Of a stretch of DNA of 64,000 nucleotides, positions 40,262-49,039 are shown piece by piece. This stretch comes from Flectonema sp. DT1601 (taxonomy: Eukaryota; Euglenozoa; Diplonemea; Diplonemida; Diplonemidae): positions 496,001 through 560,000 of the forward strand of contig OZ025784.1 in assembly GCA_964019425.1 (NCBI GenBank), read 5' to 3'. The position numbers were made by a program, and so were the translations under genes. The notes under the pieces are model-generated. The model was not told the origin of the DNA and made no database searches. It was given only the letters and a program-made list of their open reading frames with translations. Position 1 is the stretch's first letter; each line of letters begins with the position of its first letter.

Positions 40262-42106
40262 TCAAGCCCTGGTACAGAGGAATTGCTTCGAAAACCTGTC
40301 CCTGTGTCTTGCCTTATCTGCAACTCGGTTGGATTGTTTGTTAGATTTTACTTTCTTTTTCCACAAACCAGGTATAAGACTTCCCTTTTTTTTCTTACAT
40401 TGTTTAGCATAAGACGCAATACAATCTGTATCGTGGTAGTCATCATAATAGTACATTGCAAAAGGACTTCGGTAGGAATTGTAAAGGCTGGTTCGAAGGC
40501 GGAGGTTTTCTTCTCGCAGGAGTTTTGATTTTATTATTCGAGAATCAGTTCCGTGTACGTCTTCAATCTTTTGGTCTGCTGCTAAGAAACCGCGATAAGT
40601 CTTTGCAATTTTACTATTTTCACCAGTTACGCTAACGTGCTCTGAATCACAGTCACGTTGAGAACGATAACAATCATTAGGAAAGGGATCCAGCAATGGT
40701 TCAAATTTAGTCAAATGCAGGTAATCAGATCTAATTATTTCATATTTTCCTGGACGCTTGGAGTAAGGATCAACAAGAGACATGACACTGCTTTGTCGTT
40801 CTTTAATGGTTGCCCAATTTTCAATATCGTCAAGGGTCACACCCTTACCATAAGGCATACTCCCTTCTATCACATCTTGACTACTTCTGTTGTAGCCGAA
40901 CCCACAAGGGTAAGACAGTCGTATTTTCGATGCCGAATGAGAGTATCTAGTTGCATCGGACAGCAACTCAAGGGTCAAGGCGACCAAGTCAGATGGTAAT
41001 ACCTGACTAAGACTGTAAGTTGCTATCACTGCTTTTCGTGGAAGTCTCAAACGTTGACAAGCAACTCTTCCACAATGAATTGCCATGTCAGACCCAGATA
41101 GTCGTACGTCAACATTACAACCATTATCAGGATCAGCGTTCAATACGGGAGGTTTATTGAGAATGATATTTGACAGTGGAACGAAAGTATATCTCTCTCC
41201 CCTGGGTCTAATGCGGATTTCATTTATCGATATCAACTTTATATCGCCGGGATGAATAAGTTTCCCATCTGATGTACTTAAATCACCAGGTGCAGTGTTT
41301 AAGTTGATTTCTCTCTGATTAGAAACCCGTTTCGGAACCCAATCAAGTTCAGGTAATTTGTTTATAAATTCATTCTCCGACATCTCCGGGTCAATTGCCA
41401 TAAATCCTCTCAAAGCATATTTTGCCATTCTCAGTGGATAGTGTTTTTTTCCCCTGACAACAACTGACCGTTCATTGGCGACAAGGCAACGTTTGTTGTA
41501 TGAGAATCTGGAACGTCGCGTTGTTAGGACAGACAGACCGTTGAATCCAACAGCTGTCGGTTCAATGTCACATGTTGATAGTACGTGCTCAGGAGAATTC
41601 CAAGGCGCAATTATTATTTGAATATTTCTAACTGGCCATCCAAACCCAATTGTGATTGTGTATGGAGTTCTGACAATAATATGACTAACGTCTTCACCCG
41701 CAGCCGTTAAGATGCTTTCTGTGATTTCTTGGACTTTATCTCTGAATTTTGATTCGTCTGTGATTCCATAAATATATATGTCAACATCAGATTTTTCAAA
41801 TCCCGCAATACTTCCTAATAACGAACTGACCACAGCACCTCCGATAACCAGAACGTTATCCCAATTTAACTCACTAAACAAACCGCTTGTAAATTCATTA
41901 AAATTAATTAAAAAGTCTTCCTTTTTTGAAACGGAATGTCCAGTGTCGGTTGGTCCAACAATCTTCCCCCTCGGGATTACGGTAAACAATCCATCTTCAG
42001 ATGGCTTTTTATTTCCATATATCACCTCGTGAAGGGGACCACATAAAGGTAGAGGATCATAAATAAAACTACCGTAATGCTGGTACACGTCCACTAAGTA
42101 CGGCAT
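40262..42106 (-). CDS. Nucleotidyltransferase-fold protein, unknown role
   Basis: 614 aa from MPYLVDVYQH; the frame extends to 42160, but CATTCCCAG, an acceptor-like site, falls between the two ATGs. Residues 75-110 read WDNVLVIGGAVVSSLLGSIA then GFEKSDVDIYIYG, the GG...SDxDxx pattern of the polymerase-beta-like nucleotidyltransferase fold. The third carboxylate is not obvious; the following strand reads IQIIIAPWNSPE. Similar GG/SDxDI proteins occur in protists and large DNA viruses, often with unknown substrates. The region 130-450 is well ordered with HCGRVACQRLRLPRKA, and the C-terminus is Lys/Arg-rich (KQCKKKKGSLIPGLWKKKVK), suggesting nucleic-acid contact. Activity is unproven. Confidence 0.72.
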   Translation of the reverse strand: MPYLVDVYQHYGSFIYDPLPLCGPLHEVIYGNKKPSEDGLFTVIPRGKIVGPTDTGHSVSKKEDFLINFNEFTSGLFSELNWDNVLVIGGAVVSSLLGSIAGFEKSDVDIYIYGITDESKFRDKVQEITESILTAAGEDVSHIIVRTPYTITIGFGWPVRNIQIIIAPWNSPEHVLSTCDIEPTAVGFNGLSVLTTRRSRFSYNKRCLVANERSVVVRGKKHYPLRMAKYALRGFMAIDPEMSENEFINKLPELDWVPKRVSNQREINLNTAPGDLSTSDGKLIHPGDIKLISINEIRIRPRGERYTFVPLSNIILNKPPVLNADPDNGCNVDVRLSGSDMAIHCGRVACQRLRLPRKAVIATYSLSQVLPSDLVALTLELLSDATRYSHSASKIRLSYPCGFGYNRSSQDVIEGSMPYGKGVTLDDIENWATIKERQSSVMSLVDPYSKRPGKYEIIRSDYLHLTKFEPLLDPFPNDCYRSQRDCDSEHVSVTGENSKIAKTYRGFLAADQKIEDVHGTDSRIIKSKLLREENLRLRTSLYNSYRSPFAMYYYDDYHDTDCIASYAKQCKKKKGSLIPGLWKKKVKSNKQSNRVADKARHRDRFSKQFLCTRA

Positions 42107-42214
42107 GGATACTGTATGCTGGGAATGAAATATAAATAAGCAGAACCACATGAATGACACAAAAAGTGTTATTAGAATCCCTGCACTGAATTAATATATA
42201 AAAAGAATAAAAAA

Positions 42215-42330
42215 AAGTTATAAAAATACTAATTGTTCTGCTGTTCTATAAAACACTTTTTGTGATACGTAGGTTCACCTCTTAGGCCTTCATCAGTAAG
42301 TTCTGAGGGACTTCATTCCAGTTTATTAAT
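42215..42330 (-). repeat. Dispersed repeat tail, copy 2
   Basis: Homologous to 8330-8460, same orientation. It shares AATTGTTCTGCTGTTC, GATACGTAG, CTCTTAGGCCTTCATCAG and TTCATTCCAGT. It lies directly 3', on the minus strand, of a GC-rich broken coding fragment, as expected for the 3' untranslated tail of a retroelement. Confidence 0.6.
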
Positions 42331-43022
42331 AAATTGGATGCTCCCTACGTCTTTTTCCTTTGATGGGAAAAGCCGTGCCGCGGTTATCCATTTCCCCGCT
42401 CTCCCTTCCCTCTCGCTCGAGTGCCTGCACTCAGTCTCGAAACCGAATCTGGTCTTGTCGGCTTTTCCGTCGTTCGCCTCCTGGACCGTCCTCCGAATTG
42501 TGTCTACTGTTTCGTCTCCCATCAGAAAAGCTGGTCGTTTCTTCAAACCTTTCAGTACCGGGCTCCTAGTGGACGTAAGGCTTTGTTGCTTCCTACGCAG
42601 TAGTCGGGAAAGGTTCTTTGTTCCTCGCCTTCTAAATGCTTGTGAACCAAGTTCAATCTTAGCATCAGTCCACACATGACGTCAGCTTTCTTCCCGGCGG
42701 CTCTGTCTTTGTGCACTTCGCTACGTGGCCTCTCTACGTCGTCAACCTCCTCGCAGTGCGCGCAGTTCTTGTTTCCCGCCGTCATCGAGCCAGTGTACAC
42801 GTTGTCCAGGAGGCAGTGCTTCACTATTTCGCGCAGGTAGGGGTCGCCCTTTCCTTCCTTCAGGACCTTCAGGGTCTCTTTCCGGTCGAATCATCCAAGT
42901 TCCTTCAGAGTACTCAGGGCGAGGCCGACTGGTCCTCTCGTCGATTCAGTGTGCTCCTGCGGTGTTCCCATACCCTGCGTATCCTCTCAGTTAGCTTCGG
43001 TAGCATTCTGCTGAGTGCAAGA
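42331..43022 (-). pseudogene. GC-rich broken coding fragment, probable mobile-element remnant
   Basis: About 690 bp with clearly higher GC than anything around it (many CG dinucleotides). Minus-strand frames contain protein-like stretches such as LKEGKGDPYLREIVKHCLLD, YTGSMTAGNKNCAHCEEVDD and VWTDAKIELG, in more than one frame. The C-x2-C group after a helical stretch recalls the Cys/His cluster that follows the reverse transcriptase in some non-LTR retroelements, but I cannot assign a family. It appears broken in several places. It abuts a broken LRR gene on one side and the dispersed repeat tail on the other. Confidence 0.4.
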
Positions 43023-43665
43023 GGTGATCCCTGAACAGTAACACAAGAAAAAATCTCCAATAGTAGTTACACCACACTACTAAGACCTGAAAGGTCAAGA
43101 GAAGTGATTCCTAAACAGGAACGCAACAAATTATTTCCAATAGTAGTTACACCACTGAGACCTGAAAGTGATTTGTGAACAGTGAGACAAGAAATTATTT
43201 TCAATAGTGATTACACCACCGAGACCTGAAAGGTCAAGAGAAGTGAATTGTGAACAGGAAGACAAGAAATCATTTCCAATAGTAGTAACTTGTGATATGG
43301 CTGTGATGTCGGAATTTAAATTACGGAAAGAAATCTGTTGGGCAGCTGTAAGCAGCAAATCACCATGAATACTGATACAACTATCCTCTGTGAATGTAGG
43401 GATGTCTAGGTATAAGTATTCTTCATCGTGGTTTTTGATCCAACGAAGCATCTTCTCACGTTTTCTATCATCAACAAACCAGCTTTTACCGAATAAACGA
43501 AACCGCTTTTTCCACATTCCAACTCGCTGTCTGCACCCACTCAGCTATCCGCAAGCCGCTCACTTTCGCAAAGGGTCTCACCAGAGAACGAGAGTTCAAA
43601 TTCCTCCGCATCAATGACACGGCGACAAACCCCAAATCCCAACACTTCACAAAATCCTGCATTGT
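43023..43665 (-). pseudogene. Broken leucine-rich-repeat protein gene
   Basis: The minus frame at 43131-43517 includes FTSLDLSGLGGVITIENNFL and SSCSQ-type units about 25 aa (75 bp) long. Four diverged DNA copies of this unit (TTTCAGGTCT...GTAACTACTATTGG...) lie at 43024-43300, but the frame shifts between them. Upstream, another frame from about 43665 reads MQDFVKCWDLGFVAVSLMRR, likely the original N-terminus. The pattern LDLSGLxxVTTIGNxFL is a protist LRR type used in large, expandable families. No complete frame remains, so it is read as a decayed gene. Confidence 0.6.
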
Positions 43666-45271
43666 TTTTGAGTAATTTCCTGAAGGACAAGAAGGTGTTA
43701 TTAGATTTCACAGAACGATCTATATCACGACTCTTTATGAAATGAATAATCCTCCTCTGTACTTAACAGCTGTCATATATGATAATATTATTTAGATAAC
43801 ATGAGATGAATGTAACTGAAAAAGGAAAGAAGCAAAACATTATCAGGTTGACGTACACTCACACAGTCAGAGGCAGACACGCATCCCTAGAAATGGGTGA
43901 ATTCAAATATGGGGGAAGTGATTATTTCTTTTGTTTTTTTTCTGTTTTTTTTTTTTTGTTCTTTTTTGTTCTATTTCGTCCATAACGGGATCCAACAAGT
44001 CTTTCCCCGTTATTTTCCTGCACTTTACCACAATAAGATTCTCTTTTTTTTTTTTTCTTCTTCCCGTAGATCGTATTGTGAAATTGAACAGTATCACAAC
44101 ATAGTGATTAACGTCTCATTATAGATTCAAAGGGTGTGAATCCGCTTGGGGATTTGCACCCCTCTCTTCCCCCCCATTTCTTCTTTCGTTCTTTCTTTAC
44201 TTCTTTGCGCTCTGTTAGTTTCAACACTGTGGTGGGGAATTTCCCTTTGTCTTCCTTTTTTTTTTTTTTTTTTTTTCTTTTGTCCCGCACACTCGAGTAG
44301 ACAAAATCGAATTCCAGTCGGCTTCGTTGAAAGGAAAAAGAAAACGAAAAACGTCGCCGACCGTGACTCCAATTTAACTGGTTTCTGTACTATTGAAATC
44401 CAGCTGCTTTCCCATCTCCCCCCTTCCTCTTTTTCACGTTGCAGGAAGGTGTATCGGAGCAAGCAGCTCTGGTGGGCGAGAACGAGCGGGGGCCGAGGGT
44501 ATTTTTATCCAGCAGCCAAGGGAGAAAAAAGAAACATTGTTTTTACATTAGGGAGGGAACGAGAATCGGAAGTTTGCCTTATTCTCCTTTTTCGGGCATT
44601 TGAAAAGGCACAGACAGACGGGGTTGGTACAACTGTACAGGAAGGAATCAAAAGAAAACGGGGAAGGGCGAAAATGGGGGGTGCCTTTTTTGTTTTTGTC
44701 TTCTGGGTTCTATATTTTCATCTGGGGGGCAGGGGGGGTGGGGGAAAAAAGGAAAAATAAACACTATAAAAAGGGGACATGAATACAGCGGGTTACGGGT
44801 GCCGACTCTACGGCAGCGCAGGGAAAATGAAGCAGCCTCCATTAAGTAATTAAACTAGAAATTGCCTTCCCTCAGAGTGAATGACAAAATAAAAAAAAGA
44901 CTTCATAATTCCTTCTTTAATCACGTTGTGCAATTTTCTTTCTTGAAATCAAATGTCTTTTTTTTTTCTTGTCTTTCAATTTTTCTTACCTATGAATAAT
45001 ATATTTTATTTTAATCTTTTTTTCAATGGGGGGTAAGAACAAAAAACAGCTTATAAAAAGACCCCTTAAATCAAACACAAGTGCTCAGATTAAATAAGGT
45101 AGCCAGAACGAAGAACAGCAGCTGATGGCTAGTCTCTTTTAGGAAAAACGAAAAATTAAGAGATTCGGTGGGTGGTCTTTCATACAACTTCCCCGCCCCC
45201 TTTTATTTCTCTAAATTGATCGTTTTATTATTTTTTTTTTTTTATAGTTTAGTTGTTTTTTCTGTATATTT
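43666..45271. other. Intergenic, 1.6 kb
   Basis: Mixed composition: AT-rich flanks and a more GC-rich middle (about 44280-44700) with G runs (CTGGGGGGCAGGGGGGG near 44721). A plus-strand frame of 204 aa crosses a T run and G-rich sequence and looks accidental. A good plus-strand acceptor-like site (CTTTTTCACGTTGCAG near 44429-44444) exists without a matching gene. No supported coding sequence. Confidence 0.45.
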
Positions 45272-47062
45272 CTACTCCTCGTCAGGGGCTTCAGAGTCCT
45301 TTTCAGTTTCAGCCTTCTCTTCCTTCTCGAGTGCTTTGTATCTGTTCAGGTTAACAATGAAACGAACTACAGAGTAGATTGCGAAAACAATGGAACCAAT
45401 GTTTACGACTAAGGCTCCCGCTACAAATGCCCAGTGATCTCTGTTTCCGTCGTAGAAACCTGCAGCCATGAACGCCAAGGCAATTGCCTTTGAGAGGGTG
45501 ATGAACATTTCGACGACGAAAAGAGAGAACACTCTGAATGGTTTCATTAAGATCAAGAAAGCCATGTAAATAACAAACAGACACATAGTAGCTATTCTAA
45601 TATGACCACAGTCACGGTAGTCGTTAGGGATGTTCGTTGAATTCATTGAGTGAATCATATAAAACAAGAACGCTACTACAGACTTAATGCAAATAAACTT
45701 CACTGCGTCAGGAGTGTAGTCATCAAACAACATCTGAGTTCTCTTAAATTCCTTGCGGACTTCTTTAGTTGAAAGCTCGTGACCAGCCGAGAACACCTTC
45801 GCTTCCTTAATGATATCTTTTCCTTCTGGGATTTCCTTTGGATACCAATCCGCCTCTCCCGTCAGAAGCCCAACTTCACCTCTGAATGCATCGTAAATAG
45901 CAAACCTACGAACGCTTGACAGCTTGAAAAACAACCACACAGGTAGTATAATTCCGATGAAGAAGATGCAACCAATACCCAAAGGAAGAGCCATACGTCT
46001 AGTGTCACCGTGAGTCCAGATCAAAACCCAAGCAGATAACAATATTCCCTGACTAAGGAATATTGCAAACTTGATAGTACCACCAGGGAATCTGAGAAAC
46101 GATGCCTCTGTACGCAAGTGACGTCCCTTAAGCCAGGTAAGAATGAGAATAAAGAATCCGTGAAGAGCGAATCCACCAGCTGTAAGGATACCATTGTACA
46201 CAATGCATCCAATAAAAGATGACTTTAAGATATCTTCACCAATTGGGTGGAGGACGAAGATTAACTTCTGACCTTCACGACAATTGTCCGACAGAATCGA
46301 AGCAAACTGACTGGCTTCAAATGGATCTCCTCCGACCAGGGAAGCTCCCATGGCAGCAATGACAATTCCTTCAGAAGCCTTAACGTGGTCCTCATCGTAG
46401 GTGTCTTCAGCACCAACGTGGATTTGAAAAGTTCTAGCAGTTGGAAGCTCACCCTCAAAACAGCCGCTATTCAATGTAACAGTAAGGATTTCACTGAACT
46501 GCGGGTGGTACAAAGCGGTTCCGCCAAATCTAAGAAATATTTGTTGAAGGGTAGAAGTAGCAGGTTCGGATCCCAATGGAGCTGGTGTAGGAGGAGCAGG
46601 TGTAACGAAAGTACCCGCCTGGCTGACATATTGAATAATACCACGAGGGTTAGGTGCGTACAACAACGGCTGCCTTGTTGCACCGGCTCCCGAAGAACCG
46701 TCTGACCTCCTGTAGACAACTGTTGACGGAGAGTGAGTCCTCACTTCAGATGGTGCTACATTGTAAGGCTGGCTGAAAACATGAGTGAATCCACGCTCTC
46801 CTTTCACATTGTCGGTGCTCCATGTCACACAACTCAAGTCAGTCAAACTGCTCTCAACGAATGTTGTTCTCGTCTGCACACCGTCGTTAAGAACGATTGA
46901 TAATGGAACAATAAACCCTTGTCTGAATTCTTTAGAATCGATTTTCATGAACCCATCATCATTTCCATTCCACACAACCTTCTCACGAAATAGAGCCGTT
47001 GGTGGAGCGCCAGCCGCCGCTATCCCCAACAACCCCATGCATACCGCATGTGAGAACCTCAT
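45272..47062 (-). CDS. Polytopic membrane protein with a secreted-type N-terminal domain
   Basis: 596 aa. A signal peptide (about 1-18, MRFSHAVCMGLLGIAAAGA) is followed by an extracytoplasmic domain of about 260 residues with spaced cysteines. About seven membrane helices follow: 281-312, 328-350, 357-382, 455-473, 490-508, 512-538 and 545-573. The large loop 383-455 (YPKEIPEGKDIIKEAKVFSA) and the acidic tail (KEEKAETEKDSEAPDEE) should be cytoplasmic. The layout recalls large surface or endomembrane proteins of flagellates and TRP-like proteins, but no family is certain. Codons are distinctly richer in C and G at third positions than in neighbouring genes, suggesting strong expression. CAATAGCAG 14 nt before the ATG supports the start. 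Confidence 0.8.
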   Translation of the reverse strand: MRFSHAVCMGLLGIAAAGAPPTALFREKVVWNGNDDGFMKIDSKEFRQGFIVPLSIVLNDGVQTRTTFVESSLTDLSCVTWSTDNVKGERGFTHVFSQPYNVAPSEVRTHSPSTVVYRRSDGSSGAGATRQPLLYAPNPRGIIQYVSQAGTFVTPAPPTPAPLGSEPATSTLQQIFLRFGGTALYHPQFSEILTVTLNSGCFEGELPTARTFQIHVGAEDTYDEDHVKASEGIVIAAMGASLVGGDPFEASQFASILSDNCREGQKLIFVLHPIGEDILKSSFIGCIVYNGILTAGGFALHGFFILILTWLKGRHLRTEASFLRFPGGTIKFAIFLSQGILLSAWVLIWTHGDTRRMALPLGIGCIFFIGIILPVWLFFKLSSVRRFAIYDAFRGEVGLLTGEADWYPKEIPEGKDIIKEAKVFSAGHELSTKEVRKEFKRTQMLFDDYTPDAVKFICIKSVVAFLFYMIHSMNSTNIPNDYRDCGHIRIATMCLFVIYMAFLILMKPFRVFSLFVVEMFITLSKAIALAFMAAGFYDGNRDHWAFVAGALVVNIGSIVFAIYSVVRFIVNLNRYKALEKEEKAETEKDSEAPDEE

Positions 47063-48220
47063 CTTTTCTATTACCTGCTATTGAAGGAGAACTATTTGTT
47101 ATATTATAACTCTGGGAAATTCTCAAAGTTCAAAACATTCGAACCAGAATTTTAAAATGTAAAAGTTCTCACAAATATTAATACTTCGTAACCTCACTGA
47201 ACTGATGATGAGAAGACTGGATGCAAATTATTATTTATTCTTCTACAACAGAGACGTCAAACTCTACAAAATGAATATTTTTAAAACAGCTGCACCATAC
47301 AAATTCATACGAAGGAAGCAATTGGGGATGGGAAGAGCGAATCGGTTTTTTTTTTTTTTTTTTTTTGTAACGACGAAGTCGGAGAAGAAACTATTCAGAT
47401 TAAGAGCCGTTATTCATTATGTCATGTGTTTCATCTATTTTCCCTGTGCCGCCACTAACACCGCCTGCGATCAACATTTTTTTTTTCCCTTCCCTTTTTT
47501 TTTTTTTTTTTTTCAATGCTAAAAAAACACTTAGCTGTGTTATTTGTAAAGGACACAACTCGTACTCTCCAGTTAGTAGTATTTTGAAACACAGGTCCGA
47601 CCAGCGGTACAGTTGTTTACTTGTCGAAGGAAATGAAAGTGCAGCCAAACTCCTATGTTTTGGGAAGGGGGAAAGGACACTATAACCATAACGTACCTCA
47701 AGCAAATGAGTGGGGAATAATTTAAAAAAAAAAAAAAAAAAAAAGTCCACTTTTTACGGTCATTTGCTAAATCTATTAGTGCTCATCAGAAATAAAGGTT
47801 TATTGACTTGCCCCTTCAAATACAATAAATAAAATATTTAGTAACGCTTGTCAATCTCTTTCTTCATGTACAAATGAGACGTTTTTTTTTTTTTTTTTTC
47901 TACTACTAGAAACAAGAATAGAGAAAAACTAACACGATATAAACATTATTAAATTAATGAGGTCACGCTCTGACGAAGAAACGAAAGAAAAAGGGGGTGA
48001 AACTTTGACAATGTAAAAACAGTAACAACTTTTAGGTATTAAAAACAAAATTAATATCAAGTATTTGACTGAAAAGGATTTGTAGTTGTTAATCAAAGAA
48101 AATTACGTTTAGAAAAAAGTAAGACGAAGAAACGAAAGAAAAAGGGGGGGAGGGGGGAAATGAGTACGGGAGGGAATCACCTATAAGAATACAATTGTGT
48201 ACACGTTGTGCGATACGACG

Positions 48221-48259
<39 letters not shown>

Positions 48260-48656
48260 CGAGAAGAAAATATACGACTTAGGCTCCGCACACGAAGTAA
48301 AATCATCCTTATTACAAGAGGGAAGATATTTCTTCTTTTTTTTTTTTTCCCCTCAACAAGACTTGGCATCGCTGACAAGCGTAACCCCCATTCCTCAATA
48401 TTCTCGGTACCGATTGTTGTTAATATTTATTTCCTTCATCTCTCTTCGATCGTATTGGTTAGTATTCAAAATAAAGTAATTGTTCTGACGTAAATATACT
48501 TTCTCAGAACATACGTTGTTGAAATACGTTAGTCTCACACTCCTAGGGTCGGGGGGAGAGAGACAACAGGAATTCTACAGGGTTGCGAATAACATTGAGA
48601 ATGAAACTGACCTTAGAACAAACGAGCGGCAGAAAGAAAAAAAAAAAAAAAAATTA
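47063..48656. other. Intergenic, 1.6 kb
   Basis: Spacer with long A/T runs, a 26-bp direct duplication (GACGAAGAAACGAAAGAAAA... at 47972 and 48123) and a (CAA)n microsatellite (about 48219-48258). No supported gene. Confidence 0.55.
48219..48258. repeat. (CAA)n microsatellite
   Basis: About 13 tandem CAA triplets preceded by GACGA. The poly-Gln, poly-Thr and poly-Val frames over it are artefacts of the repeat. Confidence 0.9.
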
Positions 48657-48657
48657 G

Positions 48658-48970
48658 GGGGGGTAACTTGATACTAATATTAAATGGAAAGCAACTTGAA
48701 ACTGGCAAAAACGAGAATAGGGTTCGGCCAAACCTGGTTGCAATATAAGAAATCAACAGTTGGTATCGATAGAAAATCCCATATGTGCTGTCGAATATGG
48801 GGATTCGGGGGCCACGTACTACAGGTTGAGCACCCCATGCCCTGTAGCCCGTTACAGCTTAAAATAGTATTCCTTCACACTTCAAAGGTAAATAAATATT
48901 AAAGGAAAATTAAAAAAAGAAAACTATTTTTGCAAAAATAATAAAAGAAATAAAGAATAAAAATAAAATA
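48658..48970 (-). repeat. 3' terminal direct repeat of the Penelope-like element
   Basis: 313 bp, apparently identical to 54344-54656, starting GGGGGGTAACTTGATACTAA and ending in AT-rich AATAAAAATAAAATA on the plus strand. On the minus strand it can form CTACAGG/CCTGTAG and CCCATAT/ATATGGG hairpins close together. A 72-aa plus-strand ORF (MESNLKLAKTRIGFGQ...) occurs in both copies simply because they are identical; I do not treat it as a gene. Confidence 0.85.
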
Positions 48971-49039
48971 TAAATTATTTCTGGTTCGTAGCACACTACC
49001 AGTGGAGCACATCTCGCAATACTTTGCTGCGAGTGATAA

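Noticed and set aside
43565-43620. tRNA gene suggested by GAGTTCAAATTCC
   Set aside because: T-stem does not pair and no acceptor stem or anticodon arm can be drawn; no convincing tRNA gene was seen anywhere in the window.
44146-44760. 204-aa plus-strand ORF
   Set aside because: Crosses a T run and G-rich tracts, is opposite to every other gene, and ends in poly-Gly/Lys; looks accidental despite a plus-strand acceptor-like site.
48684-48902. 72-aa plus-strand ORF, also at 54370-54588
   Set aside because: Both copies lie in the terminal direct repeats of the retroelement and are identical because the repeats are; no family match and structured RNA explains the sequence better.
48658-48970. 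Hammerhead ribozyme in the Penelope terminal repeat
   Set aside because: I looked for CTGATGA...GAAA on both strands and found none in the repeat, although hairpins are present.
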